This document shows positions 53,403 to 62,251 of a stretch of 64,000 nucleotides of DNA, in pieces. The notes under the pieces were generated by a model that was not told the origin of the DNA, ran no database searches, and saw only the letters and a program-made list of their open reading frames with translations. Both the position numbers and the translations under genes were made by a program. Every line of letters begins with the position of its first letter. The stretch's first letter is position 1. The stretch is from Sphingomonas sp. FARSPH. GTDB taxonomy: Bacteria > Pseudomonadota > Alphaproteobacteria > Sphingomonadales > Sphingomonadaceae. The DNA lies in the NCBI RefSeq assembly GCF_003355005.1, contig NZ_CP029985.1:1727001-1791000 (forward strand), written 5' to 3'.

Positions 53403-55846
53403 TCGGCGGGGGCGGGGGCGCCCTTTGCCGGTTTGACGTAGCGGTCGAGCCAGTCGGTCATCTGCCACAACGTCTCCTCCGTCGATTCGAGCGCGCGATA
53501 GCCGTGCGGCTCGTTGGGCAGCACGACGTAGCGCACCGTCGCGCCATTGCCCTTCAGCGCGGCATACATGCGTTCCGACTGGATCGGGAAGGTGCCGCTG
53601 TTGTCGTCGGCGCCGCCGTGGATCAGCAGGATCGGCGTCTTGATGCGGTTGGCGTAGGTGAAGGGGCTCATTTCCGTATAGGTCGGCGTTGCCTGCCAAT
53701 AGGTGCGCTGTTCCGCCTGGAAGCCGAATGGCGTCAGCGTGCGGTTGTACGCGCCCGACCGCGCGATGCCGGCGCGGAAAAGGTCGGTGTGCGCGAGCAG
53801 ATTGGCGGTCATGAACGCGCCATAGCTGTGCCCGCCCACCGCCATACGGCTGCGGTCGCCGACGCCCAGCTTCGCGACCGCGTCGACCGCGGCCTCCGCA
53901 TCTTCGCGCAATTGCTTGACGTAGGTGTCGTTGGGCTCGGCGCCGTTTTCGCCGATGATCGGCATCGCCGGATTGTCGAGCACCGCATAGCCCTGCGTCA
54001 GCAGGAACAGGTGGCTGATCCCGCGCGGGCGGACGAAGCGGTTGCCCTGGTCCACCGTCTGGCCGGCGACCTTCGCGTCCGTGAATTCGGCCGGATAGGC
54101 CCAGAGCAGCGTCGGCAACGGGCCGTCGCGCTTCGCGTCATAGCCCGCCGGCGTGTAGAGCGTGCCCGACAGCGGCAGGCCATCGGCGCGATTGTAGGTG
54201 ATCGTCTGCTGCTTAACCCCCGCGAACACCGGCGCGGGATCGGCGAAGGCGGTGACCGGGCGCGCCGTATTGCCCTTGACGGTGCGCACCACGTAATTGG
54301 GCGGCTGCGTCGCGCTTTCGCGCCGGGTCAGGATGCGTTGGCCCCTGTCGTCGAGCATCGACACGAGTGTTTCGTAATAGGGCGCCCGGGCGGTCCACAG
54401 CCGGCGTTGCTCTCCGCCAGCGACTGGCATGGTCGCGAGGAAGGGAAAGGCGCCCGCCTTGGTCGCGCCGTTGCCGCTGACGAAGACCGCGGCGTGATCG
54501 GGAGTGAAGCGCATCACCGGCTTGCCCGCGGCATTCGCCTCGGTCACCGGCGTGCCGGGATCGCCATATTGGTCCTGGTAGTTGCGCGTCAGCAGCAGGC
54601 GCGGCGCGCCCGGCGCATCGGGCGATACGGCGTAGCGATGCTCGGTACGCGTCTTCCACTCCCGGTCGCCGATCAGCGCGAAGCCGCCGTCGCCCCACAT
54701 CACCTCTGCAAAGCGGCTCTGCGTCTTCGCCAATTCGACGGGCGGTGCGGTGAAGGGCGCGGCCTGCATCACGACGCGGTCGTGGAACGGCACCTTCGCC
54801 TTGGGATCGCCGCCGTCGAGCGCCTCCGCCCAGGCCAGCGTCGCTGGTGCGTCGGCGCGCCATTCCACCTCGCGCGGGCCCTTGACGGTCGCGTCGAAAT
54901 CGACGGGCAGGTCGTCGGCGAGCGGACGGTCGACGATCGTTCTCACCGGTTGCCCGTCGATCGTCGCGACCGCGATCTCGGTCGGGAAGAAGCTGGCGGG
55001 CAGCAGATAGGAATAGGGACGCTTCAGCCGCTGGGTTAGGAGGTAGCGGCCATCGGGCGAGACGCTGAAATCGCTGTACAGCCCCGGCTGGCCGACCGCG
55101 ACCGGCGTGCCGCCCGCCAGGTCGACGCGCGCGAGCTGGCCGGTGAAATAATGGTCGAACAGCGCGGCGTCGTGCGCATTGCCGATCAGATCCTCATACG
55201 TGCGCGCGGCGGAACGGCGGCCGTTGCTCTCCTGCACCACCGGGCCGTCGGGCGTCGCGGTTTCCGCCGGTGCGGCGCCGCGGCCGGCGGGGACGAGTCG
55301 TGCAATCAGGCTGCGGCTGTCGGGCAGCCAGGCGAAGGCATCGCCCGAGAAGGCCGCGTTGACGCCGCCGGCGACCCTGCGTGCGGTGCCGCCCTCGCGA
55401 TCGGCGACCCACAAAGCGAGCCCGTCCGGCTCCTGCGCGAGGAAGGCGATGCGCGCGCCGTCGGGCGACCAGACGGGCGCGGTGAAGCGCATGCCGGCGG
55501 GCAACGCGACCGGCGTCTCGCGCCCGCTGGCGATATTCTTGAAGCTGAGGCCGGTCAGCCATTGCGTGCGCACTTCGGCCTGGCCGTTGGTGGCGGGATC
55601 GATGCGATAGCCTCCAAGGCGCAGGATCGGCTTCGACAGGTTGGCGATGCTGGGCAACCCTTCGCGCACGATGATGCCGAGCGTGCGATGGTCGGGGCTG
55701 ATCGCGGCGCCCGGCGTCGGCGGCGTCTCCAGTATCTTCGCGATCGCATCGGGCGCGCGGTGATAGCCGGTGGCGGCCGGCGTCTGGGCGGCGGCGATCG
55801 TGGTCGAGCAGAGCAGCAGGGGCAACAGAGCGAACGTCGCGCGCAT
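53399..55846 (-). CDS. Exported S9-family prolyl-oligopeptidase-type peptidase (S9D, glutamyl-endopeptidase-like)
   Basis: This 815-residue enzyme has a signal peptide (MRATFALLPLLLCSTTIAAAQ), an N-terminal beta-propeller and a C-terminal alpha/beta hydrolase. The nucleophile is S674 (GGHSYGAFMTANLLAH), the acid D747 (HGGADDNSG) and the base H781 (PNEPHGYR). NPAMPIIGENGAEPNDTYV is typical of the S9D group related to the plastid glutamyl peptidase CGEP. It would digest peptides in the periplasm. ATG 55846 fits the signal peptide; a longer upstream frame is spurious. Translation is coupled to rlpA. Confidence 0.92.
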   Translation of the reverse strand: MRATFALLPLLLCSTTIAAAQTPAATGYHRAPDAIAKILETPPTPGAAISPDHRTLGIIVREGLPSIANLSKPILRLGGYRIDPATNGQAEVRTQWLTGLSFKNIASGRETPVALPAGMRFTAPVWSPDGARIAFLAQEPDGLALWVADREGGTARRVAGGVNAAFSGDAFAWLPDSRSLIARLVPAGRGAAPAETATPDGPVVQESNGRRSAARTYEDLIGNAHDAALFDHYFTGQLARVDLAGGTPVAVGQPGLYSDFSVSPDGRYLLTQRLKRPYSYLLPASFFPTEIAVATIDGQPVRTIVDRPLADDLPVDFDATVKGPREVEWRADAPATLAWAEALDGGDPKAKVPFHDRVVMQAAPFTAPPVELAKTQSRFAEVMWGDGGFALIGDREWKTRTEHRYAVSPDAPGAPRLLLTRNYQDQYGDPGTPVTEANAAGKPVMRFTPDHAAVFVSGNGATKAGAFPFLATMPVAGGEQRRLWTARAPYYETLVSMLDDRGQRILTRRESATQPPNYVVRTVKGNTARPVTAFADPAPVFAGVKQQTITYNRADGLPLSGTLYTPAGYDAKRDGPLPTLLWAYPAEFTDAKVAGQTVDQGNRFVRPRGISHLFLLTQGYAVLDNPAMPIIGENGAEPNDTYVKQLREDAEAAVDAVAKLGVGDRSRMAVGGHSYGAFMTANLLAHTDLFRAGIARSGAYNRTLTPFGFQAEQRTYWQATPTYTEMSPFTYANRIKTPILLIHGGADDNSGTFPIQSERMYAALKGNGATVRYVVLPNEPHGYRALESTEETLWQMTDWLDRYVKPAKGAPAPAE

Positions 55847-55916
55847 CGGGCATCCTCGTGATGGTGTCGCCGGGAAGAGTGGCCGATAGTAGGGGCGGGG
55901 TCCAGTTGGCCGGTTG

Positions 55917-55942
55917 CTTCCCTTCCGCAGATGGAAGGGAAG
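55917..55942. repeat. Small inverted repeat in the S9 peptidase / GPH transporter intergenic region
   Basis: CTTCCCTTCC (55917-55926) and GGAAGGGAAG (55933-55942) pair perfectly around GCAGAT. It lies between divergent starts (55846 and 55979). It resembles the dispersed hairpins elsewhere and is not clearly an operator. Confidence 0.55.
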
Positions 55943-55978
55943 GCGACGTCTCTCTCGACATTCGTCCTTTGGCCGCCG

Positions 55979-57355
55979 ATGGACGAGCGTATGGAGCAGG
56001 ACGGCGGGGGCGGGGCGCGGGTCGGGCGCATCAGGCTGGCGGGATTCGCCGCCGGGGATCTCGCGTTCAACCTCTATTGGCAGAGCGCGATCCTCTACCT
56101 CCTCTTCTATTACACCGATGCGCTGGGGCTGCGCGTCGAGACCGCGGCGACCATCTATCTCGTCGCGTCGGTGTGGGACGGGCTGGTCAGTTTCGCGGTC
56201 GGCGTGCTCGTCGACCGGCGCGGCGCGGCGGCGGATCATCGCCGCGTGCTGATCGTCGGGGCGATGCCGCTCGGCCTCGCCTTTTGCGCCGCCTATGCGC
56301 CGCCGCCACTGACGGGGCGCGGGGCGGAGATCGCAGTGCTGGCCGGCCATCTCGTCTTCCGCACCGCTTATGCTTTGGTCAACATCCCCTATCTCGCGAT
56401 GTCGGCGCGGGTCAGCGCGAACAGCCGCGATCGCGCCTTCGTCGCCGGCTTGCGCATGCTGGCGGGGACGGCGGCGGCGGTGCTCGTCGCGCTCGGCACG
56501 GTGCCGCTGGGCGGTGCGGTGATGGGCGTGGCGGGAGGCCCGCGCGCGTTCCTGGGTGCGGCCTTGCTGTTTGCGGGTATCGCGAGCGTCGTCCTGATCC
56601 TCGTCGGCTGGACGTTCCGAGACGCGCTCGTCTGCGCCGATGCGCCGCCGGCACCGCGCCCGCGGCTGTCCGTCGCGCTCGCCGGCGTGGCGCGCAACCG
56701 CGCCTTCACCACGCTCGCCGCCGCGATGATGGCGATGGTCGTCGCGACCAGCGTGCTCAACAAGTCGGTGCTCTATTATTTCAAATACGTGTTCGGCGAT
56801 CAGGCGGCGGGCCAGCTCGCGCTCGGCGCGATGATGGCGGTGAGCGCGGCGGCGGTGCCGGCGTGGATGATAGTGGCACGCGGCATCGGCGTGCGGCGCC
56901 TGTGGTTCGCCGCGATCGCCCTGTGCAGCGTCGGCCTTGCCGTCTTCGCGCTCGCCGACCTGCCACGCGCGGGCGCGATGCAGCTGTTCCTGGTCGGGAT
57001 GCAGGCGGCGACGGTCGGGCTGCACTTCGCCTTCTGGGCGATGCTGCCCGACGTCATCGATCATGGCGAGCGCACCGGCGGCGTGCGGGCGGAAGGAATC
57101 GTCTTCGGCATCGTCGCACTGCTACAGCGCGTCGCGATCGGCATCGCGACGCTGCTGATCGGCGTGTCGTTCGGCGAGGCGGGTTATGTCGCCAATGTCG
57201 CGCAGACGCCCGCGACGCTCGCGGCGATGCGGATGACCATCGCGCTGGTGCCGCTGGCCGGGTTCGTGCTTTCGGGCCTGCTGATGATGCTGAGCCCGAT
57301 GCGCGCGGAACGCCGCGCGGCGCCCCGTCCGCCCCGCGAGGCGGACGGGACTTAG
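55979..57355 (+). CDS. GPH-family (MelB-type) glycoside:cation symporter
   Basis: This 458-residue inner-membrane transporter has twelve helices. It begins with the GPH marker GFAAGDLAFNLYWQSAILYLLFYYTDALGL, here split across residues 18-47. IYLVASVWDGLVSFAVGVLVDRR (the Asp-containing helix) and YALVNIPYLAMSARVS follow. The family brings in oligosaccharides or glycosides with Na+ or H+. It is convergent with the GH3 gene (3 bp apart) and probably imports the products of the neighbouring GH144/GH3 enzymes. ATGs at 55931, 55979 and 55991 are all in frame and none has a strong ribosome site, so the start is uncertain. Confidence 0.85.
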   Translation: MDERMEQDGGGGARVGRIRLAGFAAGDLAFNLYWQSAILYLLFYYTDALGLRVETAATIYLVASVWDGLVSFAVGVLVDRRGAAADHRRVLIVGAMPLGLAFCAAYAPPPLTGRGAEIAVLAGHLVFRTAYALVNIPYLAMSARVSANSRDRAFVAGLRMLAGTAAAVLVALGTVPLGGAVMGVAGGPRAFLGAALLFAGIASVVLILVGWTFRDALVCADAPPAPRPRLSVALAGVARNRAFTTLAAAMMAMVVATSVLNKSVLYYFKYVFGDQAAGQLALGAMMAVSAAAVPAWMIVARGIGVRRLWFAAIALCSVGLAVFALADLPRAGAMQLFLVGMQAATVGLHFAFWAMLPDVIDHGERTGGVRAEGIVFGIVALLQRVAIGIATLLIGVSFGEAGYVANVAQTPATLAAMRMTIALVPLAGFVLSGLLMMLSPMRAERRAAPRPPREADGT

Positions 57356-57358
57356 GCG

Positions 57359-59635
57359 TCAGCGCACCAGATCGAACGTGCCGTGCACGCCGGGCGCCTG
57401 CGCGGACGGGGCGATCCACACGTCGAACGTGCCGGGCTCCACCGTCGGCTTCAGGTCCTTGCCCAGGAATTCGAGCTGCGCGCGGGTCAGCGTGAAGGTG
57501 ACCGTCTCGCTCTTGCCCGGGGCCAGCGCGACCTTGCGGAACGCCTTCATCTCGCGCACCGGCCGCGTGATGCTGGCGACGCGGTCGCGGATGTAGAGCT
57601 GGACCAGCTCCTCGCACGCGCGCGTTCCCGTGTTGGTCACCGTCGCGGACACGGTGATCCGCCCGTCCCACGCCAGGCTGGCGGGCACCACCGGCGCGTC
57701 ATAGGTCACCTTGCCGTACGTCAGGCCGTGACCGAAGGGATAGAGCGCGGCGTTGGGCGCGGTGCGCCACTGCGCCTTGTACGGCACGCGCGGCCCCTCC
57801 GGCGCGGGGCGGCCGGTCGCCTTGTGCGCATAATAATAGGGTTCCTGCCCGCTTTCGTACGGGAAGCTCAGCGGCAGGCGACCCGAAGGGCCGACCTTGC
57901 CGAACAGCACGTCGGCGATGGCATGGCCGGTTTCCGATCCCAGGAACCAGGTGACGAGGATCGCGGGCGCGTCCCTGACCGCGCCTTCCAGCGCGAGGCC
58001 GCGGCCGTTCTTGAGCAGCACGACGATGGGCTTGCCCGTTTTGGCGACGGCTTCGGCCAGCGCCATCTGCGGCGCGGGCACGGTGATCGACGTGCGCGAT
58101 TGCGCCTCGCCCGACATATTCTCGCTCTCGCCGATCGCGAGCACGACGACGTCGGCGGCCGTGGCCGCGGCGACCGCCGCGTCGATCCCGCCGGCGATCG
58201 GCGCCTCGACGCCCGAACCCTCGGTGACGGTGACATTGGTCGCGCCCGCCGCCTTCACCCCGGTGGCAAGGTCGATCGCCTGGTTGTTGTCGCCATAGAC
58301 GACCCATGGCCCGTTGAGGTCGTGCTGGCCGCTGGCGAACGGACCGATCAGCGCGATCTTGCGCCGCGGGTCGAGCGGCAGCAGGTCGCCGTCGTTCTTG
58401 AGCAGCACCATCGCCTTTTGCGCGGCCTCGCGCGACAGCGCGAGCGCCGCCCTGGTGCGCGAGCGGGCGGCCTCGCGCTTCTTGTCGATGCGGCGGAAGG
58501 GGTCGTCGAACAGGCCGAGCATGTGCTTGACCGCGAGCACGCGGCGCACCGACTGGTCGAGCAATTGTTGGGGCACCAGCCCCTCGCGCACCAGCGACGG
58601 CAGGTACAGCGTGTAGAAGTTCGACTGCATGCTCATGTCGACGCCGGCGAGGAACGCGATGCGCGCGGCATCCCTGCCATCCTTCGCGAAGCCCGCGGCG
58701 ATCATCTCCTCATCGCCCGTATAGTCGGACACGATGATGCCGCGGAACCGCCATTCGTCGCGCAGCACGTCCTTCATCAGCCACGGATTGCCGGTGGAAG
58801 GGATGCCGTCGATCTCGTTGAACGAGGCCATGCCACTCATCGCGCCCGCGTCGAACCCGGCCTTGTACGGCGGCAGATAGACTTCGCGCAGCGTCCGTTC
58901 GGAAATGTCGACGCTGTTATAGTCGAGTCCGCTTTCCGCCGCGCCATAGGCCGCGAAATGCTTAACGCAGGCCATCACCGCATCGGTGTCGGCAAGGCTC
59001 TTGCCCTGGAAGCCCTTGACGCGCGCCGCGGCGAACAGATTGCCGAGCAACGTGTCCTCGCCCGCACCTTCCATCGTCCGGCCCCAGCGCTGGTCGCGCG
59101 CGATGTCGACCATCGGGAAGAACGTCCAGTCGATCCCCGCCGCCGCCGCCTCGAACGCCGCCATCCGCGCGGTGCGCATCGCCAGATCGGGCTCGAAACT
59201 GGCCGCTTCGGCGACGGGCACCGGGAAGATCGTGCGGTGGCCGTGGATGACGTCCGCGGCGAAGATCAGCGGGATCTTCAGGCGCGAATCGCGCATCACG
59301 GCGGTCTGCATCCGCCGCGCCATTTCCGCGCCATTGCCGTTGAACACGCCGGTCAGCTTGCCCGCGATCGCATCGTTCACCTGACCCTCGAAGCTCGGGC
59401 CGTTGGAGGGCGGGTTGAGCCCGGTCGCGATGCCGCCGCTCCACGCCGCGGCGTTGAGCTGGAGCTGCCCGGCCTTTTCCTCCAGCGTCATCTTCGCCAG
59501 GATCGCCTCGACGCCGGCGGGCAGCGCCTGCGCGTCCGCCTGCGCGAGCAGCGCGCGCGCCGGGCTGGCGGCCCAGGCGGCGATGGCCCCCGCGCCGAGC
59601 AGCGCCGCGCGGCGCGAGATGTTGGTGTCGGTCAT
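57359..59635 (-). CDS. bglX: Exported GH3 beta-glucosidase
   Basis: This 758-residue enzyme has a twin-arginine signal (ISRRAALLGAGAIAAWAASPARA). The TIM barrel carries FAADVIHGHRTIFPV, the KH pair (K225-H226, VKHFAAYG) and the nucleophile D304 in IIVSDYTGDEE. The (alpha/beta)6 sandwich and a fibronectin III-like C-terminal domain (GRITVSATVTNTGTRACEEL) follow. It removes glucose from oligosaccharide ends in the periplasm. The GH144 neighbour suggests sophoro-oligosaccharides. It is divergent from lacI across a palindromic operator. Confidence 0.94.
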   Translation of the reverse strand: MTDTNISRRAALLGAGAIAAWAASPARALLAQADAQALPAGVEAILAKMTLEEKAGQLQLNAAAWSGGIATGLNPPSNGPSFEGQVNDAIAGKLTGVFNGNGAEMARRMQTAVMRDSRLKIPLIFAADVIHGHRTIFPVPVAEAASFEPDLAMRTARMAAFEAAAAGIDWTFFPMVDIARDQRWGRTMEGAGEDTLLGNLFAAARVKGFQGKSLADTDAVMACVKHFAAYGAAESGLDYNSVDISERTLREVYLPPYKAGFDAGAMSGMASFNEIDGIPSTGNPWLMKDVLRDEWRFRGIIVSDYTGDEEMIAAGFAKDGRDAARIAFLAGVDMSMQSNFYTLYLPSLVREGLVPQQLLDQSVRRVLAVKHMLGLFDDPFRRIDKKREAARSRTRAALALSREAAQKAMVLLKNDGDLLPLDPRRKIALIGPFASGQHDLNGPWVVYGDNNQAIDLATGVKAAGATNVTVTEGSGVEAPIAGGIDAAVAAATAADVVVLAIGESENMSGEAQSRTSITVPAPQMALAEAVAKTGKPIVVLLKNGRGLALEGAVRDAPAILVTWFLGSETGHAIADVLFGKVGPSGRLPLSFPYESGQEPYYYAHKATGRPAPEGPRVPYKAQWRTAPNAALYPFGHGLTYGKVTYDAPVVPASLAWDGRITVSATVTNTGTRACEELVQLYIRDRVASITRPVREMKAFRKVALAPGKSETVTFTLTRAQLEFLGKDLKPTVEPGTFDVWIAPSAQAPGVHGTFDLVR

Positions 59636-59708
59636 GGCCTCGGATCTCCCCTCAGGTGCGCCGGATACGCGCGCGATACGGCCTGGTGCGGCCGGCCGGC
59701 TTTTCGCG

Positions 59709-59736
59709 TTGACGCTTGCCTGTAACCGGTTACACA
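59709..59736 (+). promoter_or_regulatory. lacI-gene promoter with LacI-type operator TGTAACCGGTTACA
   Basis: TTGACG (59709-59714), 16 bases and TACACA (59731-59736) form a plus-strand promoter. The perfect 14-bp palindrome TGTAACCGGTTACA (59721-59734) lies in its spacer and -10. It is 86 bp before the GH3 start on the other strand, so one bound dimer could repress both genes. Confidence 0.75.
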
Positions 59737-59807
59737 GGCCGCGGGCGTCGCACAAGATGCGTCGGCAGGGGCTTGATCGTCCCGCAGAGGATTTGGGGAG
59801 GGACGGC

Positions 59808-60827
59808 GTGCGACAGGTATCCGCCACGATACGCGACGTGGCGCGCGAGGCGGCCGTATCGGTAGCATCGGTTTCGCGCGCGCTCAACGGCCACAGCAGC
59901 GTCCACCCCGAAACGCGCGCGCGCGTCGTCGCCGCGGCGGATGCGCTGGGCTATGTTCCCCACGCCGGCGCGCGCAGCCTGTCGCTGGCGCGCAGCCATG
60001 CGATCGGCGTCGTGCTGCCCGACCTGCACGGCGAGTTCTTTTCCGAAATCGTGCGCGGCATGGACCGCGAGGTGAATGCGCGCGGCTATCACCTGCTGCT
60101 TTCCAACATGCATGCGGATGCCGCGCTGGCGGCGCAGGCGATGCGATCGATGCGCGGGCGCGTCGACGGACTGATCGTGATGGCGCCGCAACTGGATGCG
60201 GCGGGGCTCGACGCGGCGCTGCCGCGCGGCGTGCCCGCGGTGCTCGTCAATTCGCACGACGGCATCGGGCGCGCGGCGTTCCGCATCGACAATGCGAGCG
60301 GTATCGCCGCCAGCGTCGCGCACCTCGCCGCGCTCGGCCGGCGACGGCTGGTGCATGTCGCGGGGCCGGCGGCCAATATCGACGCGCGCGAACGCGCCGA
60401 CGCCTATCGCGCCGCGCTGGCGCGTCACGCGCCGGACGTCGCGCCGATCGTCGTCGAGGGCGATTTCCACGAGGAGTCGGGGGCGGAGGCGGTAGCGATG
60501 CTGCGCAATATGGGTGCAGCATATGACGGCATCGTCGCAGGCAACGACATGATGGCGCTGGGCGTGCTGCGCGCGTTGCGCGAACAGGGCGTCGACGTTC
60601 CCGGCGCGGTGGCGGTGACCGGGTTCGACGACATTCCGCTCGCCCGCTACCTCGGCCTTACCACCGTGCGCGTACCGCTGGCGGAGATGGGCGCGCGCGC
60701 CGTCGGTCGCCTGGTCGACGCGCTGGAGGGCGCGGCGCTGTCGCCCGACGTGCAGTCCGTCGCCACCGAACTCGTCGTCCGCACGACCACCGCGCACGTA
60801 CCGCCATCCTCTCCGGGAGCCCCATGA
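59808..60827 (+). CDS. LacI-family transcriptional repressor
   Basis: This 339-residue regulator has the LacI helix-turn-helix and hinge (ATIRDVAREAAVSVASVSRA, then LGYVPHAGARSL), followed by the periplasmic-binding-like effector domain. FDDIPLARYLGLTTVRVPLAEM is the usual C-terminal stretch. GGGGAGGGAC precedes the GTG start at 59808. The effector is probably a gluco-oligosaccharide or glucose from the local pathway. Operators with a central CG and AACCGGTT core at three sites in this locus fit LacI recognition. The gene overlaps the GH144 start (ATGA) and is likely autoregulated. Confidence 0.93.
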   Translation: MRQVSATIRDVAREAAVSVASVSRALNGHSSVHPETRARVVAAADALGYVPHAGARSLSLARSHAIGVVLPDLHGEFFSEIVRGMDREVNARGYHLLLSNMHADAALAAQAMRSMRGRVDGLIVMAPQLDAAGLDAALPRGVPAVLVNSHDGIGRAAFRIDNASGIAASVAHLAALGRRRLVHVAGPAANIDARERADAYRAALARHAPDVAPIVVEGDFHEESGAEAVAMLRNMGAAYDGIVAGNDMMALGVLRALREQGVDVPGAVAVTGFDDIPLARYLGLTTVRVPLAEMGARAVGRLVDALEGAALSPDVQSVATELVVRTTTAHVPPSSPGAP

Positions 60828-62251
60828 CCGACCTTCTCGCCCCGCTCGATCGCCGCACCCTACTGGCGCGCGCGCCCCTCGCAGCTGCGGCGGCCAGCCT
60901 GCCGATCGCGGCGCTTGCCGCGCCCCGCACGACGTTGCCGGGGTGGTTCGACGATCTCGAACAGCGCACTTTCCGCTATTTCTGGGAACTGGCGAACCGC
61001 AAGAACGGCCTGGTTCCCGATCGCTGGCCGACGCCGTCCTTCGCCAGCATCGCTGCGGTCGGCTTCGCGCTCACCGCTTATCCGATCGGCGTCGAGCGCG
61101 GCTGGATCCGGCGCGAGGAGGCGCGCGACCTGACGCTGACCACCTTGCGCTTCTTCGACACCGCGCCGCAGGGCGAGGCGGAAACCGGCATGGCCGGGCA
61201 CAAGGGTTTCTTCTACCATTTCCTCGACATGGAGACGGGGCAAAGGTTCCGCGATACCGAGCTTTCCAGCGTCGACACGACGCTGCTGTTCCTCGGCATC
61301 CTGTTCGCCGGCGCGTGGTACGACCGCGCCGACCCGGTCGAGGCGGAAATCCGCCGCCTGGCGCAGCGCATCACCGATCGCGCCGACTGGCCGTGGTTCA
61401 CCAATGCGCGTGGCAGCGTGTCGATGGGCTGGCACCCTGGCAAGGGCTTCATCGATCGCGCGTGGGAGGGGTATAACGAGGGGATGATGGTCTACATCGT
61501 CGGCCTGGGCAGCCGCGGCAAGGCCCTGGGCGACGGCGCGTGGAGCGCCTGGGCGAAAACCTATCCCGAATTCTGGCGCGGGGAGGGGGCGACCCGCCAT
61601 CTCGCCTTCGCACCGCTGTTCGGCCACCAGTACAGCCAGATGTGGATCGATTTCCGCGGCATCCGCGATGCGACGATGCGCGCGGAAAAGCTCGATTATT
61701 TCGAGAACAGCCGGCGCGCGACCTATGCCAACCGCGCCTATTGCATCGCCAATCCGATGGGCTGGCGCGGCTATTCGCGCGACATCTGGGGGCTGGCCGC
61801 CTGCGATGGTCCGGGCAATTTCGAACTGCCCTATCGCGGCGGCAGCGCGACCTTCTACGGCTATGCGGCGCGCGGGCCGCTTGGCCAGCCAGACGGGCGC
61901 GACGACGGCACGATCGCGCCGACCGCGGCATTGGGCAGCCTCGCCTTCGCGCCCGAGATCGTCGTGCCCGCGGCGGACGCGATGAAGCGCTGGCCCGGCC
62001 TGTACGGCAAATACGGCTTTCTCGACAGCTTCAACCCCTCGTTCCGCTACACCGACGTGCGGCTCGAAACGGGATCGGTCGATGCCACGCGCGGCTGGGT
62101 GGCGCGCGACTACCTCGGGATCGACCAGGGCGCGATCGCCGGCGCGGTCGCCAACATGCGCGACGAGGGCGTGTGGCGGGTCATGCGGCGCTCGCCGACG
62201 ATCCGCCGCGGCCTGCAACGCGCAGGCTTCACCGGAGGGTGGCTGGGATGA
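60824..62251 (+). CDS. GH144-like glucoamylase-domain protein, probable endo-beta-1,2-glucanase
   Basis: This 475-residue protein has a twin-arginine-like N-terminus (DRRTLLARAPLAAAAASLPIAALA), so it is exported. The (alpha/alpha)6-type domain matches the 'glycoamylase' family: LEQRTFRYFWELANRKNGLVPDRWP, SIAAVGFALTAYPIGVERGW, HKGFFYHFLDM and ELSSVDTTLLFLGILFA. YNEGMMVYIVGLGS and HQYSQMWIDFRGI follow. Characterised members in GH144 are endo-beta-1,2-glucanases, but the wider family is mixed. ATG 60824 overlaps the lacI stop; its stop overlaps the halogenase start. Confidence 0.85.
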   Translation: MTDLLAPLDRRTLLARAPLAAAAASLPIAALAAPRTTLPGWFDDLEQRTFRYFWELANRKNGLVPDRWPTPSFASIAAVGFALTAYPIGVERGWIRREEARDLTLTTLRFFDTAPQGEAETGMAGHKGFFYHFLDMETGQRFRDTELSSVDTTLLFLGILFAGAWYDRADPVEAEIRRLAQRITDRADWPWFTNARGSVSMGWHPGKGFIDRAWEGYNEGMMVYIVGLGSRGKALGDGAWSAWAKTYPEFWRGEGATRHLAFAPLFGHQYSQMWIDFRGIRDATMRAEKLDYFENSRRATYANRAYCIANPMGWRGYSRDIWGLAACDGPGNFELPYRGGSATFYGYAARGPLGQPDGRDDGTIAPTAALGSLAFAPEIVVPAADAMKRWPGLYGKYGFLDSFNPSFRYTDVRLETGSVDATRGWVARDYLGIDQGAIAGAVANMRDEGVWRVMRRSPTIRRGLQRAGFTGGWLG

